From NCBI GenBank assembly GCA_035541895.1, contig DATKMK010000053.1:18416-82415 (forward strand): DNA of 64,000 nt, in the 5' to 3' direction. The position numbers and the translations under genes are program-made. The notes below the pieces were generated by a model, which ran no database searches, was not told the DNA's origin, and saw nothing but the letters and a program-made list of their open reading frames with translations. The DNA comes from DATKMK01 sp035541895 (GTDB lineage Bacteria; Desulfobacterota; Binatia; HRBIN30; JACQVA1). Shown here piece by piece: positions 1 through 7,681 of this stretch (position 1 is its first letter; the number at the start of each line of letters is the position of its first letter).

Positions 1-109
1 TTTCAACACCGACGTGATGCAAGCCATCGCCGGCGACTTCGCCTTCCTGCGCGAGCTGGCGCACGCGGGCAAGGTGGCGCAGGGGCGCTTCATCGCGCGG
101 CGGCTTTGA
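1..109 (+). CDS. C-terminal 35 residues of an unidentified protein (partial)
   Basis: The window opens inside a reading frame (first full codon at base 2) that runs 35 codons to a TGA at 107-109. The visible tail is helical-looking and ends in a basic stretch, ARRL. Nothing in this short piece identifies a family, so no function is assigned. The frame is not continued by anything downstream. Confidence 0.5.
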   Translation, partial: FNTDVMQAIAGDFAFLRELAHAGKVAQGRFIARRL

Positions 110-181
110 CGAGGATATTCCCGATCGGGCGTATGTGATCTGCGCATCCGCTATTGTCGATCCGCACGCGGAGACGAGCCG

Positions 182-367
182 GTGCGCGACTATGTTGATG
201 CCTTGCCGAGGCACGAACGAGACGAATGGGACGAGGAGGCCGCCAGTCATTTGTATCGCGACGTGACGAACAAGAAACCCCAACCGTTCATCTGGACCAA
301 GACTGCTGCTCAGATCCTCGACAGCATCCCTAGATTTTGTCAGCGAATCTCCAACTCAGGACACTAG
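182..367 (+). pseudogene. IS630-family transposase C-terminal remnant
   Basis: The last ~30 codons of this frame carry the characteristic end of IS630-type DDE transposases: a PFIWTKTA segment, then a short helix (ILDSI), then RFCQRISNSGH just before the stop. In the family this stretch lies after the last catalytic acidic residue. The catalytic DDE core is absent upstream; bases 110-181 do not resemble a transposase. It is therefore a decayed 3' end of an element, not a working gene. I see no terminal inverted repeats or target duplication around it. Confidence 0.7.
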
Positions 368-858
368 AAGGGCGCAAAATTCCCGTTTTCCAGGGTTGAC
401 CCCGCTTGCCGCTCCGCGGTGCGCAGCGACAGAACCAGCGCCGCCATCAGCAGCGGCACCGCAACCAGCACCGCGTAGTGCTCGGGCGGCCGGTGGCCGG
501 CGACGGTGCCTTTGAGCACCCAGGCGTTGAGCGCATGCAGCGTGCGCTCGACGACGGCGAACACCAGCATCAACGGGACCAGTGTGCGGTAGCGCAGCGA
601 CACGATCAGCGCTGCGAGTCCGAACGCAATCTGGGTTGCGCCGGCCCAGGCGAAGAGCGCGATGATCGCACGCCCGTTTTGACTCAGATCGAGGCCGGCG
701 ATCGAGCCGGCGCCGCCGTCGGGCGCGAACGTGTGGATGCAGCCCGGAACGATGGTCAGCACGCTGAACAGGGTGAGGAAGTACGCCGACAGCATCGAGC
801 CAGAGTACGACTCATTCGTGCTGGGCGGCAGCAAGCGCATGGCACCGGCTCGATTCAT
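364..858 (-). CDS. Small four-helix integral membrane protein, unknown function
   Basis: The 164-residue product has four clear hydrophobic segments, at about residues 22-42, 63-88, 92-115 and 128-146. It is predicted to sit in the inner membrane. I do not recognise a family with certainty; it resembles the many short DoxX/DUF4345-like four-helix proteins only in layout. Its ATG follows the stop of the DUF1330 gene by one base (TGA-G-ATG), so it is almost certainly translationally coupled as the last gene of the TetR-GST-sulfatase-DUF1330 operon. Internal ATGs at residues 7 and 22 are alternative starts. Confidence 0.65.
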   Translation of the reverse strand: MNRAGAMRLLPPSTNESYSGSMLSAYFLTLFSVLTIVPGCIHTFAPDGGAGSIAGLDLSQNGRAIIALFAWAGATQIAFGLAALIVSLRYRTLVPLMLVFAVVERTLHALNAWVLKGTVAGHRPPEHYAVLVAVPLLMAALVLSLRTAERQAGSTLENGNFAPF

Positions 859-859
859 C

Positions 860-1285
860 TCACCGCATCGCTGGGAACACTTGGCCGATGGTGAGAATCA
901 GCAACTGCCCGGCCAGGCCGGCTTCGCGATGGATGCCGATCGCTTGCACTTCGGGGGAGGTGGCGATGCGGTGGAACTCGGCGCGCGACGGATACTCGGC
1001 GATGCCGACCGCATCCCACGGCTCCTCGACCTCCCCAATCACAATCCCTTGCACGTCGCCGGAGAACAGAAACCGGCCGCCCGCCTTCTCGACGATCGGT
1101 CCCATCTCGGCGATGTAGCGCATGTACGCTTCGCGCCCGGAGATCCGCTCCGGTCGGCCGTCCTGGTACTGCGCCGTGTCGTGGAATTTCAGCAGATTGA
1201 CCATCGCGATCGGCCCGGGCGTCGGATCGTTCGCGAACGGCATGATTTGTTCGAACGTGGGATAGACGCGGTTGGCGACGTTCAT
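860..1285 (-). CDS. DUF1330-family dimeric alpha/beta-barrel protein
   Basis: The 141-residue protein matches the DUF1330 pattern: an early MVNLLKF beta strand, a central YAEMGP-like helix region, a GRFLFSGDV strand and a late EYPSRAEFHRIATSPEVQ segment ending in a short strand. DUF1330 proteins are ferredoxin-like alpha/beta barrels of unknown enzymatic role, often near catabolic genes. A GGAAG ribosome site lies just upstream of the ATG. It sits 36 bp after the sulfatase and one base before a membrane protein gene, inside an operon headed by TetR. Confidence 0.8.
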   Translation of the reverse strand: MNVANRVYPTFEQIMPFANDPTPGPIAMVNLLKFHDTAQYQDGRPERISGREAYMRYIAEMGPIVEKAGGRFLFSGDVQGIVIGEVEEPWDAVGIAEYPSRAEFHRIATSPEVQAIGIHREAGLAGQLLILTIGQVFPAMR

Positions 1286-1321
1286 CTTGATCTTCCCTTC
1301 TCGACGCGGTCAGCACCGCGG

Positions 1322-2989
1322 TTAGTTTTCCCAGTACACGTACTCGTCGTCGGCGTGCTCGGGGACGCCGAGAGGATGATCGACGTCGATCGACGCTTCG
1401 ATCAACGACGGCCACACCGGTTTCACCATCCCGGCCTCGTAGGCCGCGAGCACGGCCTTCAGCTCCGCCACCTTGGCGGGGTTCTCCGCCGACACATCGA
1501 CGCGCTCGGTCGGATCCTCGTCGAGATGGTACAGCCGGTCTCTCTTCGGTCGCTCCGAGACCTGCAACTTCCAGCCGCCGGCGATCACCGTCTTGTAACC
1601 GCCGGAGCGCCAGAAGAGCGATTGGTGCGGCGGCCCGGTCGCGTGTCCGGTGACGAAGGGAACCAGATTCACGCCGTCGATGGTGCGGTCTGCCGGCAGC
1701 GGCGCCTGCGCAGCGGCCGCTGCGGTCGGCAGAATATCGATTTGCGCCACCGGCGCACTGAACGTAGCGCCGGCGGGCACCACCGCCGGCCATTTGAGAA
1801 AGAAAGGCGAGTGCATCCCGCCCTCGAAGAACGTCATTTTCCAGCCGCGATAGGGCTTATTGATATCGGGCAGGCCGATATAGTTCGCGCCGCCGTTGTC
1901 GCTGCTGAAGAAGACCAGCGTGTTCTGTTCGAGCCCGTTCGCCTTCAGCGCATCCAACACGCGTCCGACGGCGCGGTCGAGCGCGCGGATCATCGCGGCG
2001 TATACCCGCAAGCGGTGGTCCGCGATCTGCGACAGCGCATCGTAGTCCGATCGCAACGCCTGCAGCGGCGTGTGCGGCGCGTTGGGGGCGAAGTACAGGA
2101 AGAAGGGACGATTGTGGTTGGCCGCGATGGCCTTGGCAGCCTCGTTGCCGAGATAGTCGGTCATGTAGTCGGCTGGACGGAAGCGCTCGCCGCCGTTCTT
2201 GCGCACGGCGAAGGGCAGGTTCGCCCACAGGAACAGGTCGATCGGGTCGAACTCCTGCACCGAGTTCACTGCGCGCGGGTCGTCCGCGTCGAGATACAGT
2301 GACGCGCCCGCGTAGAAGCCGAGGTACTCGTCGAAGCCCTGCGCTTCGGGACGCAGCGGCGGCGCTTCACCGAGATGCCATTTGCCGAAACCCAAGGTGT
2401 GATAGCCGTGCGCGCGCAGCAGCTCCGCGAGCGTGATCTCGGACGGCGGCACGCCTTCGTCGTCCATCGACGGCACGTCGCGTTCGCGCTCGTCGTGATA
2501 GATCGGCGCGTGCAGGATGCCGGGTTGGTCGCGCGTCATGCCGGCAACCAGCCGCATGAAGATCTTCGGCGCCGGCGTGAACTCGAAGCCGAAGCGCGTC
2601 GGGTAGCGACCGGTCAGAATGGCCGCGCGCGACGGCGCGCAGGTGGCGTTGCCGGAGTAGCCGGCCGTGAATTGCACACCGTCGCGCGCGATCGAGTCGA
2701 TGTTCGGCGTCGTGACCGCGCCGTTGGCCACCCCACCGCCGGCCCAAGTCAGATCGTTGTAGCCGAGATCGTCGGCGACGATGACCACGATGTTCGGCGG
2801 TCGCCCGGCGGGAGGCGCGGCCGGCACACTGGGCCCGGCATCCCACGTCACCTCGCGGGGCGAATGAATCGGATCCATGATGCGCGAGATCAGTCCCAGC
2901 CCATGCAGCTTCAGATAGCCGGAGAGCTTCCAGCCACCTACGGCGATGGCAACGAGTGCCAACAGCAGCGCGAATCGCTTACCCGTCAT
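1322..2989 (-). CDS. Arylsulfatase-type sulfatase with N-terminal membrane anchor or signal
   Basis: The 555-residue enzyme of the alkaline-phosphatase-fold sulfatase family hydrolyses sulfate esters. It carries the maturation motif CAPSRAAILTG starting at Cys117, the residue converted to formylglycine, followed by GRYP. Metal ligands are visible as ADD (around 72-74) and SSDNGG further on; a GKWHLG lysine/histidine segment is also present. Residues 5-18 form a hydrophobic segment, so the protein is exported or anchored in the periplasm. It lies 15 bp downstream of the GST-like gene in the same operon. No formylglycine-generating enzyme gene is in the window; one would have to be elsewhere. 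The substrate cannot be read from sequence. Confidence 0.9.
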   Translation of the reverse strand: MTGKRFALLLALVAIAVGGWKLSGYLKLHGLGLISRIMDPIHSPREVTWDAGPSVPAAPPAGRPPNIVVIVADDLGYNDLTWAGGGVANGAVTTPNIDSIARDGVQFTAGYSGNATCAPSRAAILTGRYPTRFGFEFTPAPKIFMRLVAGMTRDQPGILHAPIYHDERERDVPSMDDEGVPPSEITLAELLRAHGYHTLGFGKWHLGEAPPLRPEAQGFDEYLGFYAGASLYLDADDPRAVNSVQEFDPIDLFLWANLPFAVRKNGGERFRPADYMTDYLGNEAAKAIAANHNRPFFLYFAPNAPHTPLQALRSDYDALSQIADHRLRVYAAMIRALDRAVGRVLDALKANGLEQNTLVFFSSDNGGANYIGLPDINKPYRGWKMTFFEGGMHSPFFLKWPAVVPAGATFSAPVAQIDILPTAAAAAQAPLPADRTIDGVNLVPFVTGHATGPPHQSLFWRSGGYKTVIAGGWKLQVSERPKRDRLYHLDEDPTERVDVSAENPAKVAELKAVLAAYEAGMVKPVWPSLIEASIDVDHPLGVPEHADDEYVYWEN

Positions 2990-3004
2990 CGTGTGTCTCT
3001 TGCC

Positions 3005-4033
3005 TCAGGTGAAGAGGCGGTCGCAGCCGGTGCCCGCGAGCAGCGCGTCGACCGCCGCACGATCTTGGCCGCCGCCCAACGCGGCATACCCCTCGCGTAA
3101 CCACCGCAGGCACTTGCCTTGATACGGAAATGGACGCTGCGTCCATGCCCGGCCGTCGATCATGCACTCGACGCGCTCGGCTCCGCGGTCAAGCGCGTCG
3201 GCGTTGGCCAGCAAGAACGGAACGTAGACCCGTCCGACTTCCGCCAAGAGCGCACGCAGCGTGTCGGGGATCGCGTCGCGCGTCATCCACTCGCGGTCAT
3301 CCAGCTCCAGTCCGGAGAGATCCTCGGTGACGTCGCCCCACGCGACGACGCGTGGGGCGACCTCGCGAGCGATCGCCGCCGGAGTTGGATCGAACCCGAC
3401 GAGCTGCGTCAGTTGCCCGAACAGGCCGAAGTCAGAGGCCGCCGGGCGACCGCCGAGAACGAAGCAAGACCCGGTGAGATGCGCGTCGAGCAATCGTAGC
3501 AGACGCTTGTAGCTTGCCTCGATCACGGGCGCGGTGACCTCGTTGGAGCCCACCACGGCTAGCCGCCCGATCTGGCGCTCGGCGAACAGCTTGCCATTGG
3601 CGACGGCGTCGGTCTCCGGCTGATTGGTGCGAAACCAACGCGGCAGAATCGCCGCAGCGTTGGCGATGTCGGCGCTGAATGCCCAGCGGTAGTGGAACAT
3701 CGCTTTGGTCAGCCACTCGTCGGCGTAGTCCTCCAGCAGCGCATCGATGAACGCCAGCACGCGATCGGTCGGAACTACGGAGCGGCCGAAGTAGAGCCGT
3801 TCGAGTTCGCGGATGAGCGGCGTCGAGTCCGTCCGCGCTTCGAGCCTGCCATCGGCGCCGGGCAGGATGAGTTGGGGCAACAGTTGCACGCGCGGCTGCG
3901 GCAGTCCCCGAGTCTCCGGCGACCCTTGATTGACCCACGCGTAGGGAATGCGACGGTAGCGCAGCACCGCGCGCACCTTCCGGCTGTAAGGCGATCCGGG
4001 CGCACCGACGATTCGCAGCGGCTGGTCGTTCAT
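3005..4033 (-). CDS. Glutathione S-transferase-like protein
   Basis: The N-terminus (PLRIVGAPGSPYSRKVRAVL) is a thioredoxin-fold GST domain with SPYSRKVR at the expected catalytic/glutathione-binding site; an all-alpha GST C-domain follows. At 342 residues it is longer than a normal ~210-residue GST, with an extra C-terminal helical region. The ATG at 4033 is preferred over an upstream GTG because GGAGG lies 8 bases before it. That ATG overlaps the tetR stop codon (ATGA), so the two are translationally coupled. It probably acts on a hydrophobic electrophile or serves as a glutathione-dependent lyase/isomerase; the substrate is unknown. Confidence 0.8.
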   Translation of the reverse strand: MNDQPLRIVGAPGSPYSRKVRAVLRYRRIPYAWVNQGSPETRGLPQPRVQLLPQLILPGADGRLEARTDSTPLIRELERLYFGRSVVPTDRVLAFIDALLEDYADEWLTKAMFHYRWAFSADIANAAAILPRWFRTNQPETDAVANGKLFAERQIGRLAVVGSNEVTAPVIEASYKRLLRLLDAHLTGSCFVLGGRPAASDFGLFGQLTQLVGFDPTPAAIAREVAPRVVAWGDVTEDLSGLELDDREWMTRDAIPDTLRALLAEVGRVYVPFLLANADALDRGAERVECMIDGRAWTQRPFPYQGKCLRWLREGYAALGGGQDRAAVDALLAGTGCDRLFT

Positions 4034-4668
4034 CCAAGACACCTCCGGTTCTCCTTCCGCACCTCGTTGACGAGCGCCATCACCGTCCGCTCCACCGCGG
4101 TCTGCGCGCGCTGACTACTGAGCCGTTGCTCGCTGCGCAACCGGTCCCACGCCTCGAAGGACGTCGCGAGTTCGAGCGCATCGACGGTGGCCGCCGGTAC
4201 GCGCCGCAACTCCGGTAGCCAGCGCAGGAGCTCGGTCCGCAGCGTGCGCACCAGCAGGGCGTGGCGTTCGCGCAAAAAGGACGAGCGCCAGCGCTTGAGG
4301 TTTCCCGAGCGCTTGTACGGCGCGATGCGCTCGAAGAACGCGACGCGCTGCTGCACCAGCGCACGAGCGCGTTGTGCGAGCGTCCCGGCCGGCCGGCCGC
4401 CGATCAGAAGCGGGACCGCTTCCGCTTGCAAGCGCGCGTCCATCTCGGCGAACAGACGCTCCATGTCGGCGAAGCGGCGAAAGACGGTGCGGATGCCGAC
4501 CTTGGCCCGCTGCGCCACCTGCTGCGCCGTCGGCTCGATCATCCCCTCGCCCACCAGCTCCATCAGCGCATCGACGATCGCGTTCCCGCTGCGTTGCGAG
4601 CGTCGCACCCGGCCGTCACTCGCGGCCCCGTGCGGCAGTCGCTTCACCACTGTTGCTGTTCGGGTCAT
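4030..4668 (-). CDS. TetR-family transcriptional regulator
   Basis: The protein has an N-terminal helix-turn-helix of the TetR type: a helix around NAIVDALMELVGEG, then PTAQQVAQRAKVGIRTVFRRF, the recognition helix region with the family-typical F-R-x-F. A divergent helical ligand domain follows. Possible starts are at 4710 (TTG), 4698 and 4668 (both ATG). The 4668 start (MTRTATVV) is chosen because the other two fall inside the palindrome at 4692-4718 that is likely its own operator. It heads the GST-sulfatase-DUF1330-membrane protein operon and probably represses it and perhaps the divergent gene. Confidence 0.85.
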   Translation of the reverse strand: MTRTATVVKRLPHGAASDGRVRRSQRSGNAIVDALMELVGEGMIEPTAQQVAQRAKVGIRTVFRRFADMERLFAEMDARLQAEAVPLLIGGRPAGTLAQRARALVQQRVAFFERIAPYKRSGNLKRWRSSFLRERHALLVRTLRTELLRWLPELRRVPAATVDALELATSFEAWDRLRSEQRLSSQRAQTAVERTVMALVNEVRKENRRCLG

Positions 4669-4691
4669 CTGCGAACTCGACGGCCGATCAA

Positions 4692-4718
4692 TTGACATAT
4701 GTACTGCCAATATGTCAA
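4692..4718. promoter_or_regulatory. Probable TetR operator (9-bp perfect inverted repeat)
   Basis: TTGACATAT (4692-4700) and its exact complement ATATGTCAA (4710-4718) are separated by nine bases. The symmetry suits a TetR dimer. Each arm contains TTGACA, a perfect -35 hexamer, one facing each direction, so binding would block both divergent promoters. It lies between tetR and the plus-strand membrane protein. Operator function is inferred; the palindrome itself is seen directly. Confidence 0.7.
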
Positions 4719-4785
4719 CGCTGGCCTACCGGCGCAAATCGTGTGAGTGAAGGAACGAATAGGCCGGGCCGGAAGGGGACCACCG

Positions 4786-5172
4786 ATGCGATCGACACTG
4801 CGAATCGTCGCGATCTTGTTGGGAGTGGGATTCACGTTGCAGGGCGGAGCCTGGCTGGTGGTTCCCGAGCGGGCCGCCGCCGGCCTCGGCATGCCGGCGC
4901 TCGACGGCCTGGCGCGCAGCACGCAGTTCGGCGACTTTGCCGCGTTCTTCCTAACGCTGGGCGCGACCACCCTGACCGGCCTCGGTTTGGGTCGCCCTCG
5001 CCTGCTCTACGTTCCCGCCGGAATGTTGGCGGGGGCCGCGCTGTGTCGATCGATTGCGTGGGCAGCGCACGGCGCTGCTTTCGCCGCGATGTTCATCGCC
5101 GTCGAGATCGCGGCGAGTCTCGTTCTTCTCGCCACCGCGTCAACTTCATCTGCAGACCGCCGAGTCGGGTGA
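4786..5172 (+). CDS. Small membrane protein, DUF4345-like layout
   Basis: The 128-residue product has four hydrophobic segments and a QFGDFAAFFLTLG stretch resembling short DoxX/DUF4345-type inner-membrane proteins. That family assignment is tentative. The ATG at 4786 is chosen over 4747 because a GAAGGGGA ribosome site sits just upstream and the first hydrophobic helix begins right after it. It is transcribed divergently from tetR, across the palindromic operator, so it may share that control. Confidence 0.65.
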   Translation: MRSTLRIVAILLGVGFTLQGGAWLVVPERAAAGLGMPALDGLARSTQFGDFAAFFLTLGATTLTGLGLGRPRLLYVPAGMLAGAALCRSIAWAAHGAAFAAMFIAVEIAASLVLLATASTSSADRRVG

Positions 5173-5213
5173 ACGGCGCCGAGTTGGGCGGCGGTTCGCA
5201 AGCAGTCCGTCGG

Positions 5214-5728
5214 CTAGGCGAACAGCACCACGCCACCGGCGACCATCAGCGCGCCGGCCCACAGCCAATCGAGGTTGAACCACGCGGTGCGAGCAGCGCC
5301 AAACCTAGCTTGCGGTACACTACCCAGGCGGCCAGTGTCATCACCCCGAAGTACGCCAGCGCGTGCACGCCGAGCGCCATCGCCGCATTCCAGGACAGGT
5401 CGCCCGCCGGCACCGCCGTGTGGCATCCGTGATCGCCGCTCGCCGCCAAGACCGAGCCCGACATCACCATCACAAACGGCAACACCATGAGGCCCGCACC
5501 ATGTGCAGACGCCATTAGGAACGACCACACCGCCAGATCGCGAAAGCCCACCTGCATCCCGCCGAACCGCGGATGGCGATGGCGCCACAGTCGGTAGAGG
5601 CCGAACGTGATCAGCCCCGAACCGATCGACGCCCGCAGCACCGCGAGCGGCAGCACCATTTGGGCGAGTCCGGCAACCAGCACGTGTCGGCGTCGTCGCG
5701 TACGCGCCCTCTTTGCCGATGGGCGCAA
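5214..5728 (-). pseudogene. Truncated, frameshifted multi-helix membrane protein gene
   Basis: One minus frame (5246-5728) encodes membrane segments with LAVLRASIGSGLITFGLYRL, RHRHPRFGGM and MASAHGAGLMVLPF. It then loses sense after GLALL. The next frame (ending 5214) continues with RTAWFNLDWLWAGALMV and GGVVLFA before a stop. Removing a one-base slip near 5299 joins the two into one sensible membrane protein. The N-terminal helices expected ahead of LAQMVLPLAVLRA are also missing, because the frame starts in unrelated basic residues. I recall the intact family as a HupE/cation-transporter-like protein, but not certainly. It is either a true pseudogene or an assembly error plus truncation. 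Confidence 0.6.
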
Positions 5729-5744
5729 GCTAGTTCGACGACCG

Positions 5745-6902
5745 TCACGCCGCGAGGCCGTAGAATCGCAGCGCGGTCTCCCCCAACACCTTGCGTCGCG
5801 ATTCCTCCGACAGGCCGGCGATGCGCTCGCGGAGCGTGTCGACGACGTGGAACGACGCGTCCAGGTGCGGGTAGTCGGAGGCCCACACGACGTAGTCGGC
5901 CCCGAGATGTTCGACGATTTGGCCCGTCAGCGACTCGTCCGGCTCCGCGGAAATCACGCACTGCCGCTTGAAGTACTCCGAGGGCAACAGCTTGAGCGAC
6001 GAGAACGGGCGCATCACTTCGAACTTGTGATCCAAGCGGTCGAGCCATGCCGTGATCCAATTGGAGCCGGCTTCCAACACCGCCAGACGCAGGCGCGGAT
6101 AGGTTTCGAAGAGGCCGCGCGTCATCATCGACGTGAACGCCGCCATCACGTCGAGGGCGAGGAACGCGAAGCTGAACACCACTTGACTGACCGGGTTGTC
6201 GCGATCGCCGAGCCAAGGCGCCAGCATGGAGTCGGTGCGCGCGACCACGTGGAAGGCCACCGGCATGCCGAGATCCTGCACGGTTTCCCAGAACGGTCGC
6301 AGACTCGGATCATCGAACTGACGCCCGGCGCGCGCCACTGGATCGGGCGATAAGTACACGCCCGCGCATCCGTCCTTGCGCGCCCGCTTGACCTCCTCGA
6401 CGGCACCGCCGGGATCCATCAGGCAGATGTGCGCGATCGGCACCAGCCGCCGCCGATCGGCGCTGCAGAAGTCGACGATCCAGCGGTTGTACGCACGGCA
6501 GTATGCGGTCGCGAGCTGTGGGTCGCGCACGAGGCCCTCCCAAGCAATGCCGATGGTCGGGTAGAGCAGCACGATGTCGATCCGCTCGTCGTCCATGACG
6601 CGCAAGCGGGCATGCGGATCATAGCCGCCTGCCGGGCAGCCGTCCTCGTAGCTGCGCTGCCCGACGCTCATCAGGTCGGCGGAGTCCATGCCGATGCCCC
6701 CGAGCGCGCCCAGGCGACCGCGCAGTCCGAGATGCGAGCGCCCATCGACGAGCAGGACTTCGACGCCGTCCGAATCTTTCTCGACGCGGATGGCGCGGGC
6801 GCGCAGGTTGGGCTCAAGGTAGCGCTGCCACGTGTCGCGCGGCTCGAGGACATGCCCGTCCGCGTCGACGGTCACTATCGTGTTGTGAGAATCTGTTGGC
6901 AT
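5745..6902 (-). CDS. Amidohydrolase-2 family metal-dependent hydrolase
   Basis: The 385-residue TIM-barrel protein is of the amidohydrolase_2 (ACMSD-like) group. An early VDADGHVLEP gives the D-x-D-x-H metal site, a later AFHVV histidine lies near the middle, and WASDYPHLD near the end provides the conserved Asp and His. Members act as decarboxylases or hydrolases of aromatic and other ring compounds. The ATG at 6902 is chosen because a G-run ribosome site precedes it and family homology begins there; the frame extends upstream without sense. It follows the FMN reductase gene by 58 bp and is probably cotranscribed with it. Confidence 0.87.
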   Translation of the reverse strand: MPTDSHNTIVTVDADGHVLEPRDTWQRYLEPNLRARAIRVEKDSDGVEVLLVDGRSHLGLRGRLGALGGIGMDSADLMSVGQRSYEDGCPAGGYDPHARLRVMDDERIDIVLLYPTIGIAWEGLVRDPQLATAYCRAYNRWIVDFCSADRRRLVPIAHICLMDPGGAVEEVKRARKDGCAGVYLSPDPVARAGRQFDDPSLRPFWETVQDLGMPVAFHVVARTDSMLAPWLGDRDNPVSQVVFSFAFLALDVMAAFTSMMTRGLFETYPRLRLAVLEAGSNWITAWLDRLDHKFEVMRPFSSLKLLPSEYFKRQCVISAEPDESLTGQIVEHLGADYVVWASDYPHLDASFHVVDTLRERIAGLSEESRRKVLGETALRFYGLAA

Positions 6903-6960
6903 CTCTGGCCCCCCAAAAAAACCGACGTTACCAAGCATCAGCGGTGCACGGCTCAGCGAC

Positions 6961-7527
6961 CTACTTCGTGCGCCCGACGCGCGCAATGAATTCGGCGAAG
7001 CCATTGAGGTATTTTGCCAGGGCGGTGCGGATCGCCTCGTCGACCAGGCGGCCGTCGGCATCGAACGCTTTGGCCGCGTTTGACAGGTACATGCGCGGAC
7101 CGAACCACGTCTGCGTGCCGAGTGCACGAAGCACCGGCAGCCACGCGGCGTGGGCGAGCGCGGTCCCGCTCGGCCCGATGGTCGCGCCCATGAGACCGAG
7201 GGGCTTGCCACCGAAGACGCGGGCGATGTCCTGCGGCGGACGCGACAGCCAATCGATCGCGTTCTTGAGCACGCCGGGCATGGAGGTGTTGTACTCGGGC
7301 GTCACCAGCAACAGCCCGTCACTGTTGGCGATGCGATCCTTCAGCGCGCGGACTGCATCGGGAATGCCGTGCTCGGCCTCGAGGTCGCCGTCGTACAACG
7401 GGATATCCCGGATCGACTCCACCGCGACTGCAAGACCGGCCGGCGCCAGCTCGACCGCGGCGTGCAGCAGCGCCGCGTTGTACGAGCCGCGGCGTAGCGC
7501 GCCAGCTATTCCGATGATCGTCGGCAT
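6961..7527 (-). CDS. NADPH-dependent FMN reductase (flavodoxin-like fold)
   Basis: The 188-residue protein starts with IIGIAGALRRGSYNAALL, the flavodoxin-like phosphate-binding loop of the FMN_red family, and has the conserved LLVTPEYNTSMPGVLKNAIDWLS block. It reduces FMN, quinones or azo compounds with NAD(P)H in the cytoplasm. The ATG at 7527 matches the family N-terminus; upstream codons are not conserved-looking. It lies just upstream of the amidohydrolase and may supply reduced flavin or act on the same compounds. Confidence 0.9.
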   Translation of the reverse strand: MPTIIGIAGALRRGSYNAALLHAAVELAPAGLAVAVESIRDIPLYDGDLEAEHGIPDAVRALKDRIANSDGLLLVTPEYNTSMPGVLKNAIDWLSRPPQDIARVFGGKPLGLMGATIGPSGTALAHAAWLPVLRALGTQTWFGPRMYLSNAAKAFDADGRLVDEAIRTALAKYLNGFAEFIARVGRTK

Positions 7528-7681
7528 CGATAGCACTCTCTGCGTGTCGTCGCTCCGCTGGTTAGCGCAAACCTCCGTCGCAACGCCAGCGGTCGCGGAG
7601 TCAATGGGCCAGCTCGAGGGCACATCGAACCGCTTGCATTGCGTCTGAAAGCGCTCAACCGTAGGACGGAATCGCGGAATC

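Noticed and set aside
731..2302. 523-codon plus frame opposite the sulfatase and DUF1330 genes
   Set aside because: The minus strand carries complete catalytic motifs of a sulfatase; the plus frame shows only composition-driven sequence.
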